Source: CAITUY01 sp964611575
GTDB lineage: Bacteria > Verrucomicrobiota > Kiritimatiellia > CAIKKV01 > CAITUY01
Direction of reading: 5' to 3'
Length of the DNA: 27,080 nt
Assembly (NCBI GenBank): GCA_964611575.1
Contig: CAZTAJ010000053.1
Coordinates: forward strand, 1 to 27,080
Numbering within the stretch: the stretch's first letter is position 1; every line of letters begins with the position of its first letter. A model generated the notes under the pieces. That model saw only the letters and a list, made by a program, of their open reading frames with translations, searched no databases and had not been told where the DNA came from. Below, one piece after another: positions 7,385 to 17,900 of this stretch. Both the position numbers and the translations under genes were made by a program.

Positions 7385-10300
7385 GGCAGCTCGATCCGAT
7401 AGAACGTTGAGGAGGACCGGGACACGGTGTCGGTGTAGACATTGAGGGGCGGGGTTGCCGACAGGCCGGTGGCGGCTGTGTTGGTGAAGGGATCGTTCAG
7501 CAGATTCGCCGACACGTTGATGCCGTAGGTCTTGCCGGTGACGCTTTGCCATTCGATCACGAACCCGTTGGTCTGCCGATGGACACCTTCGAGCGCCAGG
7601 CGCGAGGCGGCGTTGGTCGGGTCCGTCCCGGCCAGGTACTCGCTCAGGTTGTTCTGGCCGTCATGGTCCAAGTCCAGAGGGGGGTCGTCGGAAGAAATCG
7701 GCACCAAGCCGTAGGACGCCTCCCAGGCATCGGGCATGCCGTCGTGGTCGGTATCGGCCGTGGGATGGGCGAACTCGTAGGCGCCCATGTCCGGCACCGC
7801 GCTGCCGTTGTTGTTGCCGTCGAGCGGCCGGACGTTGTCGCGATCATAGTCGCTCGTCGTCTGCCACCAGTCGGACGTTGAATAGCCGGCGTCCACGCAG
7901 GGCGAGCTCTGGGTCAGCCGGTAGTCGCCCGCGGCCAGGTCACGAAAGAGCGGCGGCGCCGTGATGGAGCGCGTCCGGGCAGCCCCCGAGTCGCCGGGTT
8001 CGCACGAGTCGAAAAGCAACGTGTCGGCGGCGTTGGGGGTGTGCCCGGCTAAACCGCTGCCGGCATCCGAGTTGTAGTAGACGATGGAATTGTGGGCCGA
8101 CCCCTCGTAGCCCCCGCCCCCGCGTATGCCGGCGTAGTTGCTGACCACGGTGCAGTGATACAACTTCGTGACTTCGTAACCGCCGCCCAGTCCCGTGGTC
8201 GTATTCCCCCGGATGATGGAATTCCAGGCCTTGCCGTGACGAACGCCCTGGTTCGAGTTGCCCTCGATCAGGCAGGCCTTCAGGATAGCCCCCGCCACGC
8301 CACCGCCCGCAGCGGCCGTGTTCTTTCGAAATATGGAACGGACGGCCGTCCCACCCACCATGCCGCCCCCGTTGTACGCGGCGGTGTTGCTGACGACGAC
8401 GCAATCCTGCACGCGGCCGGACCGTTCCGCGAAGATCCCGCCCCCCATGTCCGCCCACCAGCCAGGCAGCGCAAATCCGTCGAACGATGACTGCTGGGAG
8501 GCTCCCGTGGCGCCATTACGCAACGTAAACCCAACGAGCGCCGCCCGCTCGCCCACATAGGCGCACCGAACCGCCGTGTTGCCCGCCGGGCCCTGGCCGA
8601 CCAGCGTGGTGACGGCGGGGCCTCTCAGGCTGCGCACCGTGATGGGTTTGTCGATGACGACACGATTGGAGATCGCGCCGCCGGCCACGCCGCCACCGCT
8701 GTCGTACACGCCGGCCTCGACCCAGATGGTGGCGCCGGCCACGTCGCAGGCCGCGATGGCCGTCTGGATCGTCGTGGCGGCAGTGTTCCAGGAATCGAAC
8801 GGCGGCGTGTTCGAACCGGTCGGGGACACGTAGTAGGCGGCCTCGACCACCTGAACGGCGGCAGTCGTCGAGACCGAGCCAGTCAGATTCGAGGCGGTCA
8901 GCGTGACAAAGCGCATTCCGGGCGCGCTGAAGACGTGGGACACACGAAACAGGTCGGATACGGTGACGCCGTCGCCGAAGTCCCAGACATACCCCAACGG
9001 CCGCCCCTGAACCTCCGCTTCGAAGACGACGGGGGCCTGCAGCGCCACTCTGGGCCCCGGCGACTGTATGGCGAGCGTCATCAGCCCCGTGCAACTGGAG
9101 CCGTCGAACTCGTCGCAACCCAGGTCGATCCGCGTCCCCACGAGTCGCGCATCCCCCTCGATATCCGAACCGATGCCGACATTGACGGCCGCATTCGAGC
9201 CGCGCTCAATGCAAAACGAGGAGGCGAGCAGATGGGGGTTGGTGAGCGACGCGATACGGGGTTCGTTGGTGATGCCGCCTTCAGCCTGGGGCAAGCCGGC
9301 GCCCTGGTTCAGCGGAACCGTGCAACCGTATTCCCCGACGTTCGCCGCTGCAGTCTCCCACTGGTCGTTGAAGTTGTCACTGCTCATGAAGGCCTCGTTG
9401 TAGTAGAGGATGTTGTCGATTCCGCCACCGGGGGAATCGACCCCGCCGGACTGGTTGGCTTTGTTGCCGACGACCGTGCACCCGGTGACAAGGTTTCTGG
9501 GTTGATCCATGCCCCCACCGACGCCGCCGCCATTCCAGCGGGCGACGTTGCGCGCCACCAGACACCCGCGCAGAAGCGCATCGCAGGCGCCGCCGCCCGA
9601 ATAGCCGGCGGAGTTGCCGATGAACGCGGAGTTGACGGCCTCCGACCCGTGCGCGCCTCCGCCTGAACTAGACGCCCGGTTGCTGACCATGCTGCTGTTG
9701 AATACGCGCCCGAAGTACAAGCCGCCACCAACCTTCGCGCGGTTGGCGACCACCACGCAGTTCGAGATCACGGAGTTGGTCTGGCAGAACGCGCCCCCCC
9801 CGCATTGCTGCGCTAAACTGCCGTTGGTGTTGACCGAGCCTTCCGTAAGGGTAAACCCGATCAGGGCCGAACCATTCCCCACATAGGCGCAGCGGACGGC
9901 ATCGGCGCCAAGACTGGGCCAACCGCGGATAACGGTCTCTTGCGGGCCGGCCACACTCGCCACCGTAATCGCATTGGTCAGGACAATTCGGCAAAGCCCG
10001 ATGTTGGTGGTCTCGGGATAGGACCCCTGGTACGCCGTGCCAATGGCCGTGTTGTTGCCGGTGTCATAAACACCGGCCGCCACCAGAACCGTGTCCCCGG
10101 GGGTTGCGGCATCGATGGCCGTTTGGATATGGCGGGCCGCCGTCGTCCAATTCGTGTAGGGCGGTGAAGAAGCCGGGCTGTTGGTCGAGACATAGAGGAC
10201 CCGGCTGCTATCCAGGATGGTCACGGTGGCATTGGACGGCGTACCGATCCGCCACCCGCCGGCATTCAAGGACAGCAGCACCGTCTCGGGCTCTTCCGGG

Positions 10301-11943
10301 AGAAAGTCCATGATCGGTGTCAAGGTGACAGTCGTGTCCACGGCCCCAACCGGGAAGGTTGCCTGTCCGGTCAGGTTGGAGTAGTCCACTCCGTTGAGTG
10401 CCGTCCCCGCCAGCGAGTAGGTCACCGTCATGGCCGCGCCCGTGGCCCAATCCGGGCGGGTGAGCGTGAAGGCGCCGGGGACGGGGCCCCGTTCCAAGGC
10501 ATTGGGCCCGGTTGCCTGAACCGTGATCTCGCCGGTGATGAACGTGCCGGGCGGATCGGCCCACGCACCCCCCAGACTGTTGCTGGCGTAGTAGCGGTAA
10601 TAGTAGAGATTGGCCGCGAGACTGGTGACATGGGTCGTCAGCGGCCCCGTGACCTGTGGCACGGGGATGAACGTGTTGGTGTTGGCCCAGTTGCCGGCCT
10701 CCATGCCGCCATCGCTCGGGCCCCAGTACACGGCGACCGCCGTGACCGGCGCGGAGCCCGTGGCGGCCAGGGCGCCGTTCAGCGCGGCCGAATTCGAGGT
10801 GACGCCGGAGGGCGTGGTGTTCAGGATGATCGGCGCAAGACTTTGTACCGGCATGACCGGCGCGAACACGCTGTTGCTGGCCTGGTTCAAATAACAGGCC
10901 CAGACCCAGTTTGAGGAGCGCTGGACACTTTCGATCCGGACTTCGTCCAGGTCGCCGCCAAACGAAAACGTTGGCGTGGCGGCGGCATTCTTGCGCGCGA
11001 CGTTGAGATCCAGCGCGCTATAGCTGATCTGGTGATTGGCGGCATAGCCCGCGGCGCCAAACGAGGCGGTCCGCCGAATGCCGTCCACATAGAGGGCGGC
11101 ATCGTTGATATTGAACGTATTGGGCTTGTAGGTCAGCGCGACGTGATGCCACTCACCGACAGGAATCGGGGTCCCCGTGACATTCCAAGCCGGGGAGGCG
11201 GTACTCGCCCCCCCCACGCCCGTTCGCAACTCAAACGTCAGATACGCGGGTTGCAGATTGATTTGGTACGAATACGTCCCCGCGGTATTGTACGCCTTGC
11301 AGAGGGTTTGCCCGGTCGGATTCGCGATTCTCCGGACCCACATGCTGAGGGTTAACTGAGAGGGACGGAGGCTGGCCGTGTCGCTGAAGGCCGTGTAGTC
11401 ATTCGTGCCATCGAAGGAACAGGCTCCGCCCACCACCCCCGGTCCGGGCGTGACGCCGCCATAGGAGGTCCCGTGGTTGGCGTTGGGGCTGGCATCGCGG
11501 GCCGTGGCGTCGGCCATATGCCACACGGCTGAGAAGCCATTCGACCAGGTCGCCGCGTTGGCGGTGGAAGCGGGCGCGGTCTGGCCGTTCTTGCCCCAGA
11601 ATGCCCAGATGCTCGCCCCATTCGTCAGCACCGGCACCCGCACCCAGACGAGCGAACGACCGTTGGGATCCCACGTTTCGACCTCATAGTTGAGTTCGTT
11701 GGTTTGCGAGGCGTCCGTGAAACGCAGGTCGGCGTTCGTGTCATGGAAGTCCGCATAGCTGAACAACGCGATGTTGGTGCCAAGCACCACCAGCACCGGA
11801 AAATTCGTCAGCGGCTCGGTCCGGGTATAGCCGGAGAACTGGATGGGCATTCGCCGCGCCCACGAACTGAAATCCGCCGCCTGGACGGTGACGACATGGG
11901 CAAGCACGCATGAAGTCAGGAGCAAATTCCTTATGAACATCAT
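7381..11943 (-). CDS. Secreted DUF2341/LamG/Calx-beta/double beta-helix surface protein, about 1520 aa
   Basis: A large exported protein with no recognised catalytic site, probably a surface binding protein or adhesin. From the chosen start (MMFIRN, ATG 11943) a signal peptide ends near VQA-ADF. Then follow DUF2341 (about 25-115, with ADLRFTD and WAFWGK), a LamG/concanavalin-like domain (about 135-345, with SFDGTNDY, GEWHHVALTY and DLDEVRI), a fibronectin-like segment, a Calx-beta-like domain (about 475-580) and a right-handed beta-helix with repeated GGG-turn motifs (about 585-945). A PKD domain (FDF-type, here VWDFGDG) and a second beta-helix of the same type come next, followed by a thrombospondin-type-3/EF-like Asp-rich segment (DTDHDGMPD and LDHDGQNN). 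The tail ends FYRIELP. The frame also has GTG 11979, only 9 nt after the previous stop; none of the candidate starts has a strong Shine-Dalgarno. Its stop overlaps the start of protease A. Confidence 0.92.
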   Translation of the reverse strand: MMFIRNLLLTSCVLAHVVTVQAADFSSWARRMPIQFSGYTRTEPLTNFPVLVVLGTNIALFSYADFHDTNADLRFTDASQTNELNYEVETWDPNGRSLVWVRVPVLTNGASIWAFWGKNGQTAPASTANAATWSNGFSAVWHMADATARDASPNANHGTSYGGVTPGPGVVGGACSFDGTNDYTAFSDTASLRPSQLTLSMWVRRIANPTGQTLCKAYNTAGTYSYQINLQPAYLTFELRTGVGGASTASPAWNVTGTPIPVGEWHHVALTYKPNTFNINDAALYVDGIRRTASFGAAGYAANHQISYSALDLNVARKNAAATPTFSFGGDLDEVRIESVQRSSNWVWACYLNQASNSVFAPVMPVQSLAPIILNTTPSGVTSNSAALNGALAATGSAPVTAVAVYWGPSDGGMEAGNWANTNTFIPVPQVTGPLTTHVTSLAANLYYYRYYASNSLGGAWADPPGTFITGEITVQATGPNALERGPVPGAFTLTRPDWATGAAMTVTYSLAGTALNGVDYSNLTGQATFPVGAVDTTVTLTPIMDFLPEEPETVLLSLNAGGWRIGTPSNATVTILDSSRVLYVSTNSPASSPPYTNWTTAARHIQTAIDAATPGDTVLVAAGVYDTGNNTAIGTAYQGSYPETTNIGLCRIVLTNAITVASVAGPQETVIRGWPSLGADAVRCAYVGNGSALIGFTLTEGSVNTNGSLAQQCGGGAFCQTNSVISNCVVVANRAKVGGGLYFGRVFNSSMVSNRASSSGGGAHGSEAVNSAFIGNSAGYSGGGACDALLRGCLVARNVARWNGGGVGGGMDQPRNLVTGCTVVGNKANQSGGVDSPGGGIDNILYYNEAFMSSDNFNDQWETAAANVGEYGCTVPLNQGAGLPQAEGGITNEPRIASLTNPHLLASSFCIERGSNAAVNVGIGSDIEGDARLVGTRIDLGCDEFDGSSCTGLMTLAIQSPGPRVALQAPVVFEAEVQGRPLGYVWDFGDGVTVSDLFRVSHVFSAPGMRFVTLTASNLTGSVSTTAAVQVVEAAYYVSPTGSNTPPFDSWNTAATTIQTAIAACDVAGATIWVEAGVYDSGGGVAGGAISNRVVIDKPITVRSLRGPAVTTLVGQGPAGNTAVRCAYVGERAALVGFTLRNGATGASQQSSFDGFALPGWWADMGGGIFAERSGRVQDCVVVSNTAAYNGGGMVGGTAVRSIFRKNTAAAGGGVAGAILKACLIEGNSNQGVRHGKAWNSIIRGNTTTGLGGGYEVTKLYHCTVVSNYAGIRGGGGYEGSAHNSIVYYNSDAGSGLAGHTPNAADTLLFDSCEPGDSGAARTRSITAPPLFRDLAAGDYRLTQSSPCVDAGYSTSDWWQTTSDYDRDNVRPLDGNNNGSAVPDMGAYEFAHPTADTDHDGMPDAWEASYGLVPISSDDPPLDLDHDGQNNLSEYLAGTDPTNAASRLALEGVHRQTNGFVIEWQSVTGKTYGINVSANLLNDPFTNTAATGLSATPPLNVYTDTVSRSSSTFYRIELP
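9794..9801. repeat. C8 homopolymer inside beta-helix protein
   Basis: Eight consecutive C on the plus strand encode part of a Gly-rich beta-helix turn (GGGAF). It is a possible slippage or sequencing-error site. The frame is intact as given. Confidence 0.6.
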
Positions 11944-11988
11944 CGGTCTATCATCCCACATCCATGCTTTCATTGTCACTGGGGCTTT

Positions 11989-14900
11989 CTATTCGATCCG
12001 GCCCTGGTAGAACCGGTTGGTCGCCGGGCCTACGGAAAACGTGAAAGTCACCTTGCCCTCGGCGTCGAAGACCGCGCCGGGCGGCGGGACGTTCGTCGAC
12101 GCGATCAACGGGGCCGCCGCCCAGCAGTCGTTCGAGAGGACGTCGCAGCCGTAGAGGCGGACGGTCCCGTAGAGGGTCCGGTGCACGGCCTCGTTGACCA
12201 GCAACTTCGCGACCACCGCCACCTCAGCGCCGGAGACGGCGAGCGCATCCATGCGGAAAGCCACCGTTTCGTTGGTCGTCGGATCGACGTTGAGCAGGTA
12301 CTTCGTACCCACATTGTAGTCGTTGGTGTGGAGGTTGTCCCGGACGTAAGCCTCCGTGCCCCACTGCGACAGCCATGCCGTCGGTACCGTCCCAAATGGG
12401 CCGCCCATCGTGGCCGGCTGGGTGAACGTCACCGCGACCGTGTTGGTCAGGTTCGCGGTCAACGAGGCGACGGACTGGGTGTAGCCTTTCACGCCGTCCG
12501 CCGCAGCAATCGCCACAGCGTTGGTGGTGAGCGACTGGACGCGGTGCCACTCGTCAGCCGTGGCCACCACATTGGTGCTGTCGCCGACCGGTATGGGGTA
12601 ACTGCCGGCCGCCGGACTGACCGAACCATTGCCCGCTTTGGCGACGATCAGGGTCCAGAGTGGAACCTCCTCCACCGTGAGTTCGAGCGCCGGAGCCGAC
12701 TGGGCTCCGCGGGAACTCCCCATAATGGCCACCGAGTTCGTGCTGGTGGTCTCGTTCACCAGCAGGAACGCCACGGTTTGCCGGTCGTGCGCGCGCAGAT
12801 AGTCGCCCACATCGAAGCTCAACGTTCCAATGCTGCCGGCCGAAATCGTATTCGTTGCCAGCAGGAATGCCGTCAGGCCGACCCCGGTGACCCGATTGGA
12901 CGCGGGATCGTAGTTCGGCATGATCCCGTCGCTACCCCACGCGCGAAGCGTCCGCGCGGTGAAGTTCGTGTTGGAGAGGCCGTACAACTTCAACGTGGTT
13001 GACCCGGTTCCCTGGTACTGGGTCAGGCGGAGGCGGAGCGTGCCGCCCACGGTCCGGCGGTTGGGCGGCAGGAACCCGTTCTCGAACTTCAGATACGTCG
13101 CCAGCTTCGAAAGGGCAGCCCACGAGGTTGGCGAGTCGAAGGCCATGCCGGCAAGCAGCAACGGCCCGAACGTGTGGATGGGCGCGGCGAAGATCCGGTT
13201 GGGGACCAGCGTGGGGTCGGAAAAGGCGCCATCCACGTAGCCGTCCACGGCCGGCGGCACGGTCAGCGCGGCCGCGTTCGTGCCATGCACGGCGATCTCC
13301 ACCGCCTCGCTCTCGATCTCGTGGCCATTGCTGTCCCGCGCGACCAGCGCGTTGCGGTAGAGGCCCGGCGCGGCGAAGACGTGGTTCGTCACGCCCCGCG
13401 TTGCGGCGGCGTCCACGGCAGCGCCATCGCCGAACGTCCACCGCGCGGACACGAGGCTCCCGTCGCCGTCCACGATGGACGCCGCAAACGGGACCGGACT
13501 CCCGGCCGCCGCATGGCGCGGCGCGGCAACCGAGACCGTCGGGGACGCCGTCAGGGAACGGGTCTGCACCCACAGTGTCGGCTTGCCGAACTCGTAAGCG
13601 CTACTCGCGTTGTAGATGCTCTGGGGCGGGTCCGGCACGTAGATCACCAGGGAGAACTGCCGGTTGGTGTGCGCGCGGATCGCGGCGGTCAGGTCGCAGT
13701 CCAGCCAGGTTTCGGTGCCCAGGCTGAGACGTTCCATGAGCGGCGTCAGCGCCGTGCCCACGTCCGTGACGCGCCGGGTGCCCAGAAAATCCAGGTGCCG
13801 CACGGTGTAGTAGTTCAGGTCGGTCGCCCGCCAGTCGTCGTCGGCCATCGCGTAGACTTGAATCCGCGGCGTCAGGCCATTGTAGCCGGTGTTCGGCAGC
13901 CGCAAGACCGCTTTGCCCACCAGCGCGCAATCGCCCAGGGCGCCCAGATCGAACTTCACGTAGGAAATCGAGAAGTTAATGGCGCTGACGCTGGAGGCGG
14001 CGCGCGAGGCCGCGTAATGGGTCCCCAGGGCCAGCGTGCCGTCCCAGAACGAGCCGAACTCGCCGCCGCAATACACCGTCACGGCGTCGGCCGCGTCGAG
14101 TTGAACGTCCCGCGCCACTCCGGTCACGGTCACGTCCACCGAGGCCGTCCCGACCAGCCCCACGTCGCTTTGCACATACAACGTCGCGCGAAAACGACCG
14201 GGCCTGGGATAGGAGAAGTCGAAGGTCCCCAGGGTCGCGGTCGTGTTCAGGAGCCGGCCCGCCAACGGCACGTCGTCCTCGCCCACATCCCACCACCACT
14301 TCACGATTTGCCCGCCCGGCGCCACGGATCCGCCGTCGGAGAAGTGGACGGGCTCGCCGGCCGCGACAGTCGTGACGGACAGGAACGGCCGCACGGTGGG
14401 ACAGACGCCCGCGATCTGGTTGGTCGAGCCCCGGATGGCCCGCAGGGCGTCTCCGAACCAACTGGCATAGGGGTAGTAGAGGGTTCCATCGGGGCCCATG
14501 GCGAGAAAGTAGTTCATCAAGACGGTTTGACCGCCCCACGCGCCGTTGGTGGGCGAAAGCCAGAGCTCCCTTCCCGTGGCCCCGTCGTAGGCCCGCGCGT
14601 AACCGGAGGTGAAACCCGAATAGGCGGGTTCGTCGGTCGAGACGAAGAGGGTGTTGTTCCGATCGACCAGAAGACTGCGCAATCGGGTCCGCCCCCCGAG
14701 GTAGTTCGTCACATTGACCTTCCAGAACAGGTCGCCCGTGCGACGATCGAGCGCGTGAATCGCCGGCGGTATTCTCTGGTTGACGTCAGGACTGGGATCC
14801 AGTTCACCGCCGTAGCGCTCCTCCAAGCCGACGAACAACGAGCTGTCGTCCTGGCCGACCGCCAGCTTCATGCGGGATGACCAGCACGTTTCCGCCGGGA

Positions 14901-17900
14901 AATCGCGGGTCCACACCAGCGCGCGCTCACGTTTGTCGAACGCCATCAGCCGGGAGTTCGGCGCGGAGTTTCTGCCTTGAAACACGTAAACCTGTTCGGG
15001 GCCGATGACGGGACACCCGCTCAGTCCGCCGTTGCCCAAGGCGCCCACGCCCGCGTACTGCGGCGGCACGGCGATCGAACCGGCGAATTGCCCGGCGCTG
15101 TCGAGAATCTCGATGAAGAAGGGATGCGTGACGTAGATCAGCCCGTCGTCATCGATGGCAAAACCCACGAACGCCCACGGCTGGGCGGCGAGTTCGACCC
15201 ACTGGCGCTCGAACACGGTGGAACCGGAGGCCGGATCGAGACCCACCACACGGCAGACTTGCCCCGCCGCGTACCCGAACGTCAGGACGCCGGACGGCGA
15301 CACGGCCGCATATCCGGACACGAACTGGCCTCCCCCGAGAAGCGTGCCGGTGAACTGCCGGGTCCAACGCAGCGCGCCGCCGGGCGAGATGGCGCGGACG
15401 GTGATGGAGGTGGTGTCGCCACCCGACAACAGGAATACGCTTTCGTCCAAACCCAGGACAGGCGAGTGATAGGGAGCCGTGTTCGGATAGTTCCAATTCA
15501 CGTCCGGGTTCGACTCCTGGTAGATCCAGTTGGTCGTCAGGGTGTCCGGATTGAGCGACACAATGCCCTTTCTGGACACGTTCATAAAGATGGCGCCGCT
15601 GCCTCCGACCACCACCTGATCGCACCTGGCGCTGTAGTAGGCGTTGCTGGGGCTCGTTCCGTACGGCAGCCAGAACTTCTCGACATACTCGCGGCCGCCC
15701 ACCCCCGGCCCCCGGCCGTCCCGGCGGGCGTTCCCGCCGCCGCAGCCCCACGCGGGTCCCGTCTTCAAGCCGGGATCGATCGTCAGGAGCAGCCCCGACA
15801 CGTCCGGCGGCGTATCCACCGTGAGGCTCGGGCTCCGCGCAAAATCCGCGCGCAGGGCCGACACCGCGTACCGCCCGGCTGTGAGTCCGGTCAGGCGGAA
15901 CGCGCCGGAGGCGTCGGAGCGGCCCTCGAATGACCCCGGTCCGAACGCCCGGACCAGTGCGTTGCTGACGGGTTCGCCCAGGGGCCCTTGCACCGCCCCG
16001 CTCATCGTCGCGTACCGCGCCAGCCTGAACGAGAGCGCCAGGTCCCAGTTCAGGCCGCTGTTGTCCGTGACGCTCAAAGCAAGGCGGGCGTCGTGCCCGG
16101 AGGGCGCATGGGTGGGCACGTGCACGACGAAGGCGCCCAGTGTTGCGGCGCCCGCAGGGACCGCGCCGTAGACCGCCTCCCGATCCCCCGTGACCTGCAC
16201 ATAGACATCGTCGGAGAGCACGGCGCGGATATCTGCGCCCGCCCCCTCCCCGGCGTTGCGCAACCGCACCCTCAGAATGGCATCTTCCCCGGCCTCCAGC
16301 CAGCCGTCCCCATCGCCGCCGGCGGAATCGTCCACCACGACCTCCGCCAGCGCCATCACCGGCGCCGCCTCCGCCCGCACCGTCACCGGAACCGACGCCG
16401 TCGCAAGGTCCGGATCGTTGGCAATCGCCGTCAGCGTGGCCCGGTAGACTCCCAGCGCCAGCGGGACCAGCTCGACGGTCAGGTTGGTCGACTGCCCCGG
16501 CGGGAGTTGAACGCTCGGGGCGGATAGCGTCATCCAAGCCTGGTCGCTGCTGAAATCGCACACGAGGAGGGACGACCCGGAGTTGCCCAGGGACAGCGTC
16601 TTCAGCACGGTCTGCCCTTGCGGCACGCTCCACTCGATGGCGGCGGGCAGCCCGGTCAAGTCCGGATCGCCCAGCGCCAGGTTGACGGCAGCGCGGTCGG
16701 GTGGCACCGTCACCTGGCGGGTCTCGGAAGCGCGCCCCGGATAGGCGGCCTTGATGGTGTAGGTCCCGTCAATCAGCGGCGAGAGGCGATACAGGCCGTT
16801 GCTGTCCGTCACCCCCGAACCGCTCACCGGCCCCTGGTAACTCACCGTGGCGCCGGGCAACGGCGCATTGGTCGCTTCCAGGTCCGTCACCTGGCCGGAT
16901 ACCGTCGAACTGTTCCAGACCCACATCGCGACGGCCTGCGTCCAGCTCTGGCCGCCGAGCGCCGCCAGGGTCAGCGTCCAGGTGGCCTTGTGGCCGGCGG
17001 GACAGTTCGAGGCGACCGCCAGCGGGAACCCGGCGGTATCCCAGACGGACGTTCGACTCTGGATCGTTCCGATCGCGTGGGTGTTCGTGAGCACCGTCAC
17101 ATAACCGTCGGCGCCGATCAGGGTCGCCGTCACATTCGTGGCCGCGACGAACCCATAGTTGCGAATACGCGGCCGGAGGGCCACGCGCTCCCCGGCGTTC
17201 GCATAACCATCGTTGTTGCCCAGCGCGTCGTTGACGGCCGTCTCCGCCACGGCCAGCGCCGCCGTTCTCGAGCCGAGCGCGCGCTCGACATTGATTCGCC
17301 CGCCGGTTTTCGTGCGCCCCTGCAGGGCCGGGACGGGATCCACATTGTCCAGGAGTTGCTGGCGGATCCACTTGGAGGATGCGCCGGGATCGACGGACCA
17401 CATCAGCGCCAGCGCGCCGGCCACGTGCGGCGTGGCCATCGAGGTGCCGCTCAAGGTCCTGTAACCGCCGTTGGGGACGGTGCTCACAATGTCCACGCCC
17501 GGCGCCCCCACATGCACGAAATTGGAACTGAAGCACGAAAACGAGGCCAACTGGTCGCGCCGGTCCGTGGCCGCCACGCAGACGATGTTGCTGAGGTTCA
17601 GGTCGGCGGGATAATACCGCGTAATGTCATGGTTCAGGCCGTCGTTGCCGGCCGCGATCACGAACAGACAGCCATTGGTGTCGGCGTTCCGGACAGCGGC
17701 CTCAATCCCCGCATCGTACCCGCCGCCCCCGCGGGAACCCCAGGAATTCGAGGTCAGTTTCGCCCCCATGCGCGTCGCGTACCAGATGGCCTCCGCGGCA
17801 TCCGACAACGCCCCGGAACCAGAGGCATTCAGGAACTTCAGAGGCATCAGCCGGACCGTCCAATTCACGCCGGCCACGCCGGCGGCGTTGTTGCCGGCGG

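Noticed and set aside
6200..7402. 400-codon plus-strand open frame opposite the protease A catalytic domain
   Set aside because: It lies fully antisense to the subtilase catalytic region, has low-complexity composition and no ribosome site or neighbour in its direction.
11943..12000. Promoter between protease B and the beta-helix protein
   Set aside because: The gap is at most about 45 nt and contains no -35/-10 pair, so read-through from upstream is the simpler explanation.
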